A stretch of DNA of 64,000 bases from Rhynchopus sp. YZ270_cl-10 (GCA_964035575.1 OZ037905.1:1141001-1205000), one strand, 5' to 3'. Counted from the stretch's first letter, positions 21,696-32,370 are shown. Notes: generated from the letters alone by a model not told the origin. Translations and numbers: made by a program.

Positions 21696-23961
21696 TTAGA
21701 GAAGGTCCTCAATGCGCTTGCCCACACCGAGATGCCATTGCACTAAATTCTTTGCTTCGTCGGCAGACATAGGGACAGCTGCAGCTGCAGCTGCAGAGGT
21801 AGATGTAGATGCAGAGCGTGGTGGTGCTGTAGATCCTTCAGTAGGGAAGTGGGTCAGCCTTGCTGGAGACTTCGACCGCAACTCTTCAAGACACATAACG
21901 CTTTCGACCTGTTGTTTTGGGAATAGGTTGTTTTTCCTTCCACCCTCTAGTGTATAGTCTAGGAAGAATGAAAAAAAAAGGGGGGGCTATTGAAAAGAAA
22001 AAGTCCATACCAACGGGGATGAAAAGGTGATACCCTTTCCTCGCATCCTTGCAGGGGAGATTTGCCGTTGTGCGGTCAATGTTGGAAAGCTGTGGGTTCT
22101 TGCGGTTAAACGGGAGGGCGAAATGAGGGGACGGCTCATGTACACATCGTATTGCACTTCACTCGCAACCACAAGAACTGATAACACAGCGGCGACAGAG
22201 GCGGCTCCACAGTGCAGCACTTCACCTATATAAAAAAAAGAATACAAATCCCAAAAACCTAAAAAAAACCTTAAACAAAACCCCCATACCCGCAAAGAGC
22301 AACTGCTGGATATACTCTGTGTGCAGAAAGGCGCCACCCACCATCGGCTCCATCTGCTCCCTGCAGGACATATGCGACGGCACCTCTGCGAGCATCTGCT
22401 CCAACACACCCTCACGCACCACACCCACTCCCCCTCCTCCTCCCTCCCCTAGCTCTTCATCACCCAATTCAGAATCTACATAGGGTATTGCCGGAAACGC
22501 TCTTCGTCCACTTGACCTACTACTCCCCCTACGGGGACCTAATACACCCTGAATTGCTGCTGGAGGTGGAGGTGGTGGAGGAGGTGCAGAAGATTCCGAC
22601 TTCCCTTCAGATTGACTTACCCCAGACCCTCTTCTCGACCCACGCCGTCTGGTCCGTGAAAAGCTTGCCCTCCGAGGTATAGTAGACGAAACTGTCGAAG
22701 TACACACCAACGGAGCCTCTGGTATTGGAGCAGCAGAAGCTACAGGGGTCACCGGAAGGGACGCCACTGCGCTCGACTTATGCGACGTTGCGCCTACCAT
22801 TGGAGTGGTGATCACCTTTGCCTCTCTCTCCTCTACTGCGAAGGGCCCCTTTTTCATACAGAGTCGGTCCAATGCGTGCCGGGAAGGTGGGTGGCGCTCC
22901 ACCATTACGTCGTTTCTAATCAGTGGAGGCTGCAGTTGAGTATCAGCAGGATGAAGCAGTGGTACCAAAGGTACCGGCAGCGCTTCATAAAGGCCACTCT
23001 GATATGCATCCTCCCTTTGCATAGGTATAGGAGAGGTCGCAATTTCTGCGTATTGTTTGTGGTGTATGGCGTCTCTGGTAGGCGAGAGGGTTCGGAGCTT
23101 GCGTTCAAAAAGGGGTGCAATGTGGTGGCCTATGTCAGGCGCCTTTAGTGGAGAAACCTGAGGAATTGGGTGGACATTGACATCGAGTTCTTGTAAAGGG
23201 GAAAAGACGCGTGGAGGTTGTGCGTGGGGTAGCATGACTGTTGGTGATGCAATGTCAGGAGGGAGCGCAACCTTATGAGAAAGAGAGTACGGATCGGGTG
23301 ACACCAACCATATGTCGTAGACCTCGTCAGGGCAGACCCGGGGGTTGCTTACGGTAATCACCTTCTCGGATTGTGCTGGGCAGACCCTGCTTGTAAACAC
23401 TACCTTACATTTTGTCGACACCTCACTAAACAGATCTGTCCCCGCAATCTCCGTAATCACCTCCTTCGAAACCCGCACCACAGATGGGACCACCACATAG
23501 CGTGATGTATCTGCCACTTTAGGTAATACGAACTCTATCCCTCCGACACCCGATGTAGCGACAGCACGGACTACACTAATCTTTTCGGTACCAGGTTGGA
23601 AGAGGGGGGTGACAGCAAGACCGCTGCTCGGTGCCGTGCCGTAGGAGAGAGGGGTCTGCTCTCTGTGTGGTGTGGCTTGGTGTGAAGGGGTGCGGCTTGC
23701 AGAGGCCGGGTAGTGGTGGTGGTCGAATGCGTATCGTGGCGACTGTCGTGCTGTACTGTGCTGTCCACGCTCCTGCAACGCAGCCATCCATGCAGGACCC
23801 ACACCACCTACCCCACCCCCTACACCCCCTGCCAGCCTCTCAAACAACCCACCCCGCTGTGGTGTCGGCACCGTATCCATGTGCTGTACACTCAACCCTG
23901 ACATGCTGTTCTCATCCCATTGGTCTGCTCCATAAGACTCTACTATCATAGGCGAAGGCAT
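21696..23961 (-). CDS. Uncharacterised 699-residue protein (three exons)
   Basis: Exons 22290-23961, 22011-22225 and 21696-21908 join with phases 1 and 0. Both donors are GTATGG; the acceptors are TTATATAG and AACAACAG. I start at the ATG at 23961 because the codon further upstream in this frame is not ATG. I do not recognise the family. The first 110 residues are rich in Gly, His and Pro. A stretch at about 125-225 looks like ordered beta structure. The rest of exon 1 is disordered, with a poly-Pro run and arginine-serine clusters (RRASFSRTRRRGSRRGSG) that look like kinase targets. Across the first junction lies a hydrophobic span (QLLFAGEVLHCGAASVAAVL) that may be a membrane helix or a buried core. 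The C-terminus is Ala/Ser-rich and ends in a short helical segment. Confidence 0.75.
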
Positions 23962-24425
23962 TATACTGTTACCATACAATGCTTGGTTGTGGCAAAAAAA
24001 AAGAAAAAATCACCCAAAAAGGATACCTTTTGTGTATTCTGGAAGAGAGAAAAAAATGGTAAGGGTTTGGAGAAGGGAGAAAGAGAAAGAGAGAAAGAGA
24101 GAGAAAAAACTTTTTTTTTTGGCCAAGACAAAAAAAAGGGGGAAAACATAAACAACAATGAAGTTGGAAGGGGGGGGAGATAAAAAATGATGAAATGCAT
24201 TTAACCTCTGCATTGTTTCATATACTAACTATTCTACTGAATAGAAGGAAAAAAACCTCTGCATTGGAAAAAAAGGAAAAATCTCGCAGTCAAATTAAGC
24301 TGTGATGTACAAAAGAAGGGGAAAAAAGACTTCAAACTCTAAGCTTCTGTTTTGCTTAGTAAAAAAAATCACCCAAACAAAAAAAATCGGATATTTGTAA
24401 AAACATCCTATATCACATCACTGTC
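23962..24425. other. Short intergenic spacer
   Basis: No gene is seen. A GA-rich low-complexity tract occupies about 24060-24110. A family F repeat is at 24217-24250, and a weak family A relative (TCTAAGCTTCTG...GCTTAGT) is at 24336-24360. Confidence 0.55.
24217..24250 (+). repeat. Dispersed repeat family F, copy 2
   Basis: CATATACTAACTATTCTACT followed by GAATAGAAGG, matching 11514-11550 with one or two changes. Confidence 0.5.
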
Positions 24426-26462
24426 TCAATCAGCTGAAGGTGCGTCAACTTCGAACATTGGTGTCAGCATCATTGCCGGGTTATTGCCAACTACTGAAGC
24501 ACGACCCAATGCCCGCATGCGGAACATGCCTGACACTGCGCGCACCTTGGGGAGCAGGGCCTGTCGGAAGGACGGTCTGTGCCGGGTAACAGGAGGATCG
24601 AGTTGTCGTCTTGTCCACTGTTCATCGAGACGGGCCTTTTGCTCCTTAAACCCGCGCTCCATCTCAAGCTGCAGCGACACACCTGCTTCAGCTCTCCTCG
24701 CCCGCTTCATATACGCTGTTTCCTCCGCTACGTCCATTTCATCATGAAGGAAGATATGCCTCTGTTTAAACAACGCTGCAAACTGCGTTTCTGATACGTC
24801 AAAAGCATCAATGGCGTGGCGTAAGGTAAACTGGATGTCATTCACCCCAAGCACCGAGGCAGGGAGGGAGGCCACGATGTGCGCGAAGCTTGCTTTAGAG
24901 ACCTTTTCGTTTTCGACGTAATACTGAAAGATTGCAAGGATGTTTTCTACTCGCGCATCTATGAGTGTGCTGACACGGTGCTTATCAAGGATGAGGTGTC
25001 GGTAGTTTTCTAACCATCCGGAAAGAGTGAACACATCCTTCTTTCGCGAGCGGGATCGATGCTCAGCGTTGAGTGTCTGTTTTGCCTGTAGTAGAGGCCT
25101 AACAGGGCTTCTATGCGCGCTATAATCTGTATTAAGCAAACACTTCTGCAACCGTTCTGCCCCTGTCCTCCTCCTGCTCTCAAGCCGATTCAACTCCCCC
25201 TGGACGCGTCCCTGAAACTCGCAATGCTCCTCTCGCAATGAATGCATAAACACCTTGAAATTCGTTGCCGGATCTCGCGTATTAATACTGTGCACAGAGA
25301 TATGGCTCGGTTTAATCTGCGAACAATATCTGGAGGTTTCCTTTACACCGGTCCTTGCCTGTTGTGGGAGGGGTGGTGGAACCCAGGGAACCGTGTTGAG
25401 ACCTCTTTGTCTTTCAGTGCGGGTTTCTTCGCCTGGAGAAAATGAGTCCGATCGTTTCCCCAATAAATTGGCGAGAGTAGCCTGACGAGAGACACCTTCA
25501 TTGTCGCACTTCTGGCGGTAGCTTGGGGGTGAGATCAAACCTTTTTGCGACCCACTTTGCCATCTCTTTTCTCGCAACCATTCTCCAGCACGCACTGGCT
25601 TTTGCCCTTGGGGGGGGATCGGGATTTTTTCGTAGTGTGGACTTGCATTGCGTGGGGACACAACCGGTGAGGAATGGCATGACGAGTAGGCGTCCAAATG
25701 CAATGGAGGTTCTGGGACCAGATGTGTCCCCACCTTCGCCTCCATCTCGCGGATGTGGTGTTTATACAACTCAGCCTCTGCTTCACATCCAGTGTAGGTG
25801 TCGCTGTCACTCAGCTTAGGTTTTTTTGCAAAGGTGTTTGTGGTACGCCTGCCCAAATCCTTCGACAGAACAAACGAATTGCGAGGAATCAGAGGCAACT
25901 GATCACGCCTCGAACCGCTCGCCATCCGCGCCGTATGCAAAGTACTCCCCGAAACAAGAGTCTCCTTCTTTAACAACCCTGCCGTCTTCTCCTCTGCCCT
26001 CCGCTTTACCCTTTGTGTCGCAGAATAGTGCTGTGGGGTGTTTGTAACTGTCGTAAAAATCTTCATCTGCTTGGTACGCTTCTTCCTTACAATCGATTTA
26101 AATTTGACGTACGCCAGGACCAACCACCACAGAACCCAAAACCGTTTTTTTCCTCCTGCCGGAATCTCCTTGGTACTCTGCTGTCTTCCGGTATCCGGCG
26201 CGTTGATCAGCGTTGGGCGAGGTAGTGATGGGGCTGGGGGTGGAAGTACCGCAAACCTGACTTCATTATCACGCTGCCTCAGCAAGGTGCGTATCGTGAG
26301 CAGGGCACGTTCCCGCATACTCCCCTCTCCTTCATCAGAATCGTTGCCTTCCCCGCCCTGAACACCTTCCTCCGCAGATGCAACCGGGTGTGCCTCCTCA
26401 ATGCTTGTCTCCTCCTGTACAACATCCTCTCCTTCTGAATCTGACTCGAACACACAAAGCAT
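24426..26462 (-). CDS. Uncharacterised 678-residue protein with C-terminal helical region
   Basis: I choose the ATG at 26462, followed by the acidic leader LCVFESDSEGED; the frame stays open upstream but without a better start. The first 70 residues are acidic. A hydrophobic patch (FWVLWWLVLAYVKF, about 108-121) followed by Lys/Arg could be a membrane anchor. The middle is basic and likely disordered, with repeated Arg-Ser stretches. From about 505 the chain becomes strongly helical: GWLENYRHLILDKHRVSTLI, a segment resembling an EF-hand-like or CH-like bundle, then a charged coiled stretch (MKRARRAEAG...MERGFKEQKARLDEQW). I cannot assign a family. Such a layout is common in cytoskeletal or flagellar proteins, which is only a guess. 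Confidence 0.75.
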   Translation of the reverse strand: MLCVFESDSEGEDVVQEETSIEEAHPVASAEEGVQGGEGNDSDEGEGSMRERALLTIRTLLRQRDNEVRFAVLPPPAPSLPRPTLINAPDTGRQQSTKEIPAGGKKRFWVLWWLVLAYVKFKSIVRKKRTKQMKIFTTVTNTPQHYSATQRVKRRAEEKTAGLLKKETLVSGSTLHTARMASGSRRDQLPLIPRNSFVLSKDLGRRTTNTFAKKPKLSDSDTYTGCEAEAELYKHHIREMEAKVGTHLVPEPPLHLDAYSSCHSSPVVSPRNASPHYEKIPIPPQGQKPVRAGEWLREKRWQSGSQKGLISPPSYRQKCDNEGVSRQATLANLLGKRSDSFSPGEETRTERQRGLNTVPWVPPPLPQQARTGVKETSRYCSQIKPSHISVHSINTRDPATNFKVFMHSLREEHCEFQGRVQGELNRLESRRRTGAERLQKCLLNTDYSAHRSPVRPLLQAKQTLNAEHRSRSRKKDVFTLSGWLENYRHLILDKHRVSTLIDARVENILAIFQYYVENEKVSKASFAHIVASLPASVLGVNDIQFTLRHAIDAFDVSETQFAALFKQRHIFLHDEMDVAEETAYMKRARRAEAGVSLQLEMERGFKEQKARLDEQWTRRQLDPPVTRHRPSFRQALLPKVRAVSGMFRMRALGRASVVGNNPAMMLTPMFEVDAPSAD

Positions 26463-27082
26463 GATGCATGCGGAGGAGGAGAAGAAGAAGAAGAAGAGTT
26501 TTTTGTTTAAGTATAGACTACTTGGTGTGGCCGACAACCCCAAAATAGCAGAAAAATAGCACCTCCCTTCAGCCGCACCAACTACTATCACTAAACTTTA
26601 GACAGCAGATTTTTTTTTTACAGAATCCTTAAAAGAGAGCAAAATAGAAGAGAGTAACAGAGAGTAAGAAGAAGAAAAGAAAAAAAAGTTTATAAGATGA
26701 CCCCAAGCCTCTGCTTTTAAAAAAAGGGGGAAAGTTCAGAATTGAACTGTGAAAAAAAAAGGGAGAAAGCAAAGAGGCAAAGAAAGAAGAAGTCTGGGGG
26801 AGTGAAAAATAGTGGATGGTTTTATTTTTTCAGGTCGTTTATACTGTTTGAGGTGTGAAAATAGTGATGTGGATATGGAGTAGGGAAGGGGGGTGGTTTA
26901 AAAAAAAAAGAATAAAATATGGCCTTTTTTTTTCCTTTCAAAAAGCGATATTTTGCTCTTTGCGAATGACAATGGCTCCTGTCTTCTTTTTTATTATCGC
27001 TATCCCCTCCGTTCGTTCTGTTGATTAACTACTGATCAAAAGCATCCCCCCCGCCCCCACCCCCGCCGACCACCCAATGACA
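26463..27082. other. Intergenic spacer
   Basis: No gene is seen. A family A hairpin repeat at 26689-26720 lies about 230 bp upstream of the 678-residue gene. The rest is A-rich or T-rich. Confidence 0.55.
26689..26720 (+). repeat. Hairpin repeat family A, copy 8 (shortened)
   Basis: GTTTATAAGATGACCCCAAG followed by CCTCTGCTTTTA. The second half of the stem is eroded. Confidence 0.5.
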
Positions 27083-27892
27083 CTATTTCTTGACCCTCTT
27101 TTTCTTCGGCTGAGTACTTCTCTTCTTCTCCTCCTTCTGCTCATTTGCGTCTCCGTTTTCCTCCCCTTTCTCCCCCTCTTCTTCCTCTGTACGTTCCCTT
27201 TTGGAAGGTTTGGCAGGTTTTGCGTCTTGCTCCCCTAATGTATCCTGAAAGACTGCTGCTGTGTTGGGTCCTGCTTCAACGATTGCACCTCTCACTGAGG
27301 TGATGAATTTTTGCGAACCTAAGGAAAGCACATGCCGGATGCAGGCAATGAGAAGCGCTCTGTCAGTTTTGAGGAGTGTTGCGGTGATCTGCGTTTTGTC
27401 AGGGATGGCTTCGTTAAGCGCAACGAAGGAGGGCGGTGCGTCCTCCTGGGCTAGAAGCTCTTTGATGATAGAGGGGACTTGGGGTGCTGCAGAAGCGTAG
27501 GAGACTTTGCTGCCACAGAGCGCACGCACGCTCACCTCGTTGAGGTATGCAAGAACGTTTGCGTATTCGTCCCGTCCAGTTGTGGTAGTTCCAATACAGC
27601 GTGCACTCAGCCGTGTTACTACCTGAAGAATGTCGGCCGTAGGTGTTGTCGCAAACTGCAGCCCCCCCAAGACCTCGCCCATCAACGCCTTTGCCTCGCC
27701 CCACATCGCAAAGGGCAGCTCAAGGGGCCACACCTCCCGCTCCTCCACCCCTCCCTTTGCGAGGCAGCGTTGCAAGTACTGCACCATAGCGTCATGCAGC
27801 TGTACACGGTTGCCTGTAACCCACTGCACCCACCAGCACCGTGGGGAAGCTTCCTCACTTTCTTTACGTGAAATCCATCGTAATGAATCCAT
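27083..27892 (-). CDS. Uncharacterised 269-residue protein with acidic/basic nuclear-type tail
   Basis: The start is the ATG at 27892; residues further upstream in this frame come from the inverted repeat of a neighbouring element and are not protein. Residues 1-215 look like a compact, mostly helical domain (CWWVQWVTGNRVQLHDAMVQ, then many Ala/Leu-rich helices). After residue 220 comes a charged tail: a KPAKPSKRER segment, a Glu-rich run, then QPKKKRVKK at the very end, a plausible nuclear localisation signal. I do not recognise the fold. A clear acceptor (TTTTTTTCCAG) lies about 25 bp upstream of the ATG, with an A-rich leader between. The tail suggests a nuclear or nucleolar protein. Confidence 0.75.
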   Translation of the reverse strand: MDSLRWISRKESEEASPRCWWVQWVTGNRVQLHDAMVQYLQRCLAKGGVEEREVWPLELPFAMWGEAKALMGEVLGGLQFATTPTADILQVVTRLSARCIGTTTTGRDEYANVLAYLNEVSVRALCGSKVSYASAAPQVPSIIKELLAQEDAPPSFVALNEAIPDKTQITATLLKTDRALLIACIRHVLSLGSQKFITSVRGAIVEAGPNTAAVFQDTLGEQDAKPAKPSKRERTEEEEGEKGEENGDANEQKEEKKRSTQPKKKRVKK

Positions 27893-27970
27893 TTTTTTTG
27901 TGTATTTTTTTTTCTGGAAAAAAATGGGGGAAGAATTTAGAAACGTTGGTTTTAAGAAAAATATAGCATG

Positions 27971-28465
27971 TGGTGCTTCCCGGGGGGTATGCATTTCACA
28001 AATTTTCAATTCAATTCACAACTTTTCACAACTATTCACAACTATTCACAACTTTTCACAACTTTTCACTGCCCTTTTTTCTCTCGTTGGTGAAGCTTTT
28101 AAACGCCGGCATTTGCATTTCCGGAATCCGTCCGGCCAGTGGTGGGGTCAATTTGCCGAAATGGACAAGTTCTCGTCATTTCCGCACATCACACAGTACA
28201 CAGGTACACTGGTACACCGCATCACGTTCTATCTTGTGAATCCCAGCGTGCCCCTCAATGGGTGGGTCACCACCCGCCCAAAAAAAAAGCCCTCACAAAA
28301 AAAATCAATTCACAACTATTCACAACTTTTCACATTTTTTCACAATTTTTCACCACTTTTCGCCAGCCTTCACAATTTTGTAGCAGTTTTCGTGTTGTGA
28401 AAATTTGTGAAAACTTGTCACATTTTGTGAAAATTTGTGAAATGCACACCCCCCGGGAAGCACCA
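27971..28465. mobile_element. 495-bp inverted-repeat element (MITE-like) with GCATG duplication
   Basis: The ends are inverted copies of about 32 bp, beginning TGGTGCTTCCCGGGGGGT and running into GCATTTCACAAA. The 5-bp word GCATG flanks both sides (27966-27970 and 28466-28470), as expected of a target-site duplication. Next to each end are arrays of the 10-bp word TTCACAACTT/TTCACAACTA. The middle (about 28105-28175) carries a block of about 65 bp also found, reversed, at 31427-31495. No coding capacity is seen. It sits directly upstream of the 269-residue gene and ends about 80 bp from its start. Confidence 0.8.
28105..28175 (+). repeat. Shared 65-bp block inside the 495-bp element
   Basis: Contains CGGCATTTGCATTTCCGGAA and GGCCAGTGGTGGGGTCA. 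The reverse complement of 31427-31495 shows the same words with few changes. Confidence 0.65.
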
Positions 28466-28999
28466 GCATGTATCGTTCTAGAGGGGGTCGTTGTTGTTGG
28501 TGCATTCAATCCATTATTTGGAAGGTTTTCTTTTGTTGCGTTGTGGGTAATATGTCATGAAGGGGGGGGATTGGGGGATGGGGAAAGGGCATGCACCCAA
28601 TGAGGGAAAGGCTGCGCTGAACAAAAGAGCAATACTTCTGATACCGGTGGAGTAAAAACAAACACGCGTGGGGGGAAGGGGGGGAAAGGGGGTCCTCAGG
28701 GGCGGGAGGGTGATCGAATCGAAGATGGGGCAGGAAAGAGATGTGGGGTAATCGTTAAAACGCCACCAAAAACCAGAGAGACGAAAAAAGCAAATTTGTA
28801 ATAAAAAATAATAGAAAAAACGACTTCAGGATATGACAGTGAAGCATAAAGCATAAATGAAAAGAAAAAGGGAGAAAAAAAAAAGGCACTTCGTTTATCA
28901 ACCTCACCTCCCATTGTTTCTCAGTGCACCTTGGTACATGAACGCTCCTGTGGTTTCTATTTCCTATAAGATTAAGATGCACGAAAAACAATACAAACT

Positions 29000-29075
29000 G
29001 ACTTGAAATACAAAGCCCCTTCGTGAACAGTGTACCTTGAGACAATGACCGGCTGTACCGGGGGGGGTGGACACC
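29000..29075 (+). repeat. Dispersed repeat family C, copy 2
   Basis: ACTTGAAATACAAAGCCCCT, then GTGAACAGTGTACCTTGAGA, then CAATGACCGGCTGTACCGGG. It matches 38485-38550 along about 65 bp. Confidence 0.6.
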
Positions 29076-29607
29076 CAAATAAAATTATCGTTTAGGGGTG
29101 TAAAGCATCCTTTGAAATATTAGGTGTATTGCTTCTGACAGAGCAAGGAGAGGGTGACGTTTGTATCGTGCACACAGTCTCCCTCACGCCTTGGTTTGTG
29201 TGCAGAACCTAATACCAAAGATGACGACTGACACTTATCGACACAACCAGGCATCAAATGGTCGTGGTGATCTGACAGTGGGAGAAAGAAATTTACGAGG
29301 GCTACGTATCAACAACACTATGGTATCGCCCTGAAGATGCAACATTGCCTGTACAGACAACCTGGTACGTTTTTTTTTATTTCCTCCGCGAGTGATGTTC
29401 CTGAAACCCCGCCAAGGATATGTCAAAATAGGCCTCCTCGGCACACCAACGAGATAAACCCAGAACACCCACCCTCCACCCCAGACCCCCAGACTATATT
29501 GAAAAAATGAAAATTAAGCTATCACACCATTCGGCAAGCTCAGAAGAAAGTTGGATTTTTTTTTTTTTTTTGACCTTGCAGTGAATCACAAAGTGTTTTC
29601 ATTATTA

Positions 29608-29655
29608 TGCAATAAATTGATAGCATAGGGATCAACAAAAAATGTTCCCATATTT
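29608..29655 (+). repeat. Dispersed repeat family E, copy 2
   Basis: GCAATAAATTGATAGCATAG followed by GGATCAACAAAAAATGTTCC. It pairs with 11735-11780. Confidence 0.5.
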
Positions 29656-29842
29656 AAAAAAAAAATTGTATGGCTTGCGGAACACAACTCCAAGAAAGAT
29701 GCTCCCGGAAGCCATAAGGTGGAGCCAAAGGAATTGCAGTGTTGACCACTGTTGTGTATATAAAGTGCATTTTGGGGGGGGGGGAATTAAATCCCCAAAG
29801 AAAATCTCCCCAGAAAATGGAGAGGTGTATTTGTAAGAAAAG

Positions 29843-29885
29843 GGTATAAGATACACCTAAGCCCCCTCATGCTTAAGCACCTTAT
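29843..29885 (+). repeat. Hairpin repeat family A, copy 9
   Basis: GGTATAAGATACACCTAAGC, CCCCTCAT, GCTTAAGCACCTTAT. The inner stem CTAAGC/GCTTAAG is preserved. Confidence 0.55.
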
Positions 29886-30097
29886 AACTAAATGGTTCCA
29901 ACGTCCACTGGACTGTGCTGTTTCAAGGGAGAGAGAGCGGAGGGGTGGGGATGGGGAGAGGGAAGACGGTGAACGTGATGGGGAACGGTAAGAGCAGTTT
30001 ATACAGTCCACTCGCAGTTAAGGGGGCAGATAAATAATTCACCGTTTTTTTTTTTTGAGGGGGGTTTGAAGAAGGATTTAACTGAACACATTTTCCT

Positions 30098-31330
30098 CCC
30101 CCCCCCCCCCCCCCCCTAGGGGATACGACTCCAGCCATTTTGGCTGGGACCAAACGCACGGAAAATTCATTTGGCATTATCTGGCCATCTCCAAGGCAAC
30201 TGCGGGTGAAAAACACCCTCAGAGTGGGTCACAGGGGGCCTGTGGGTCGAAAAACGACCCAGAAGCCACCCCAGAATACAAAAAAATGGAAAAAAATAGT
30301 GAAAAAACGGCTTTTTTCACGTTTTGGCCACTTTGGGCAAAATAGCGATTTTTCGAGAAAAAAATCAAAAACCGGGATATTTTTTGACATCACAAAGCCT
30401 CCTTTGGCACAAATATACCCCAAAAGTGGCCTGTGAGTCCATTCCAACCTGTTTTGGACATATTTGACACTTTTGGAAGTGTTTTTTTGGTGTTTTTAGG
30501 TCAAAAAAATGCCCAAGACGTCCCCAAGACATCCCCAAGACACTTTGCACACCCCCTGTTACGGTCATATTTTTTTCGTTTTTTTGCCTGAAACCCCCAA
30601 AATACCCCTCCCGGACCCCACATAGTCCCGAATATCCATCACACACCCACTCAGAGTGAGTAGAAGCACCCCAAAAAAAATATTTTTTAAAGCCCTTCAA
30701 CTTCAACATGGATGCTGCCGAAACTGAAGCACAATTTTAGGGCTTTAAAAAATATTTTTTTTGGGGTGCTTCTACTCACTCTGAGTGGGTGTGTGATGGA
30801 TATTCGGGACTATGTGGGGTCCGGGAGGGGTATTTTGGGGGTTTCAGGCAAAAAAACGAAAAAAATATGACCGTAACAGGGGGTGTGCAAAGTGTCTTGG
30901 GGATGTCTTGGGGACGTCTTGGGCATTTTTTTGACCTAAAAACACCAAAAAAACACTTCCAAAAGTGTCAAATATGTCCAAAACAGGTTGGAATGGACTC
31001 ACAGGCCACTTTTGGGGTATATTTGTGCCAAAGGAGGCTTTGTGATGTCAAAAAATATCCCGGTTTTTGATTTTTTTCTCGAAAAATCGCTATTTTGCCC
31101 AAAGTGGCCAAAACGTGAAAAAAGCCGTTTTTTCACTATTTTTTTCCATTTTTTTGTATTCTGGGGTGGCTTCTGGGTCGTTTTTCGACCCACAGGCCCC
31201 CTGTGACCCACTCTGAGGGTGTTTTTCACCCGCAGTTGCCTTGGAGATGACCAGATAATGCCAAATGAATTTTCCGTGCGCAAAAAATGGCTGGAGTCGT
31301 ACCCCCTACCCCCCCCCCCCCCCCCCCACC
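30098..31330. repeat. Giant palindrome (foldback element), about 1.19 kb, in a poly-C tract
   Basis: The arms at about 30118-30698 and 30736-31306 are inverted copies of each other, with a spacer of roughly 40 bp (CTTCAACATGGATGCTGCCG lies in it). Both strands give the same conceptual 72- and 90-residue frames, which shows near identity over more than 500 bp of the arm. The outer ends read TAGGGG(G)ATACGACTCCAGCC-like and are bordered on both sides by runs of C, so the element appears to have landed in, or carried along, a poly-C tract. No coding function is supported. It resembles a foldback transposon or a recent inverted duplication. Confidence 0.85.
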
Positions 31331-31339
31331 AGGCATGAG

Positions 31340-31400
31340 AATAAGGCCCGGACCCCGGACCCCGGACCCGGCCCCCCGGAACCCCACACCCCCCTACCCT
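31340..31400 (+). repeat. GGACCCC-rich repeat, copy 1
   Basis: TGAGAATAAGGCCCGGACCC followed by repeats of CCGGACC and CCCACACCCCCCTA. A second copy in the same orientation starts at about 31962. Confidence 0.55.
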
Positions 31401-31426
31401 ACTCTTGCTCCCTTCCCACCCTCTAA

Positions 31427-31495
31427 GAACTTGTCCATTTTGGAAAAGTGACCCCACCACTGGCCGCACGGATTCCGAAAATGCAAATGCCGGTG
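31427..31495 (-). repeat. Shared 65-bp block, outside copy
   Basis: The reverse complement contains CGGCATTTGCATTTTCGGAA and GGCCAGTGGTGGGGTCAC, matching the middle of the 495-bp element at 28105-28175. Confidence 0.65.
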
Positions 31496-31522
31496 TTTTT
31501 TGGTATTTTCATTTTGCACTCT

Positions 31523-31704
31523 GCCCGGCACCTTGCCCGGCACCTTGCCCGGCACCTTGCCCGGCACCTTGCCCGGCACCTTGCCCGGCACCTTGCCCGG
31601 CACCTTGCCCGGCACCTTGCCCGGCACCTTGCCCGGCACCTTGCCCGGCACCTTGCCCGGCACCTTGCCCGGCACCTTGCCCGGCACCCTGTCCGGCACC
31701 CTGT
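31523..31704 (+). repeat. 12-bp minisatellite, about 15 units
   Basis: The unit is CCCGGCACCTTG, almost without variation; the last two units change to ACCCTGT. Since 12 is a multiple of 3, it opens long PGTL, APCP and KVPG frames that are artefacts. Confidence 0.9.
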
Positions 31705-31961
31705 TAAACCCCGACACCCCCACCCATTCCCAGCACCAACACATCCACAACAGAAATTTTACTATGTCATCACCCCAGGCAGCTGTACATGACAGCCTGT
31801 CCGGCACCCCCGCTGTCAAGAGGGGGTCCCGAGAAAGCCCCATTTGTGAATCTTTACATAGATTAGAGTCAGCTTAGAGATCCCCTCACCCCACCCCACA
31901 CCCAACGTGTCGTTCAGCACTCCAAAAAACCGAGACCCCCTCACCCCCACCCCACCCCTTG

Positions 31962-32025
31962 TGAGAATAGCCCGGACCCCGGACCCCGGACCCGCACCCC
32001 CCTAACCTTATTCTCATGCCTGCCC
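31962..32025 (+). repeat. GGACCCC-rich repeat, copy 2
   Basis: GTGAGAATAGCCCGGACCCC followed by further CCGGACC units and CACCCCCCTAACCTTATTC. It parallels 31340-31400. Confidence 0.5.
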
Positions 32026-32370
32026 CCCACTCTGCTTTGGATCTTTCAATTTCAAAAGAAAAATAAAGAGAGAGAGAGAGAGAGAGAGGGGGGGAAAAGG
32101 GTGCAGTTTGATAGTACAAATGCACTGCGGACGCAGGTTTTGTTTTGTGCGTAAAGTGTGTAATAAATATTCTGTGTTGATATTTTTTTTTTCATTACTG
32201 CAATACACTCCCACTTACCTGGACCGTGAAGAGGAAACCTCTTTGAGGCCGAAAACAAGGTGCGTGGGGAGGAGGGGAGACAAGAAGAAAAAAAAGCTGC
32301 TGGTAAGAACGAATTGAAATGATGAATCAAGCCTTGTGGGGGGCATCCATCTGTTCTTTTTTTAAAAAAA

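Larger units (their letters stand above)
28471..30097. other. Gene-poor stretch with dispersed repeats
   Basis: No supported gene. It holds a family C repeat (about 29000-29075), a family E repeat (29608-29655) and a family A hairpin (29843-29885). Open frames here overlap repeats or homopolymers. Confidence 0.6.

Noticed and set aside
27893-28009. 39 extra N-terminal residues for the 269-residue protein
   Set aside because: Part of them is translated from the terminal inverted repeat of the 495-bp element, and a splice acceptor separates them from the ATG.
30140-31469. Mirror-image 72- to 156-codon frames on both strands
   Set aside because: They are the two arms of the palindrome read in opposite directions. 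Composition is low and no family is recognised.
31405-31877. Frames with PGTL, APCP and KVPG repeats
   Set aside because: They come from the 12-bp minisatellite, which stays open in all frames because its unit is a multiple of 3.
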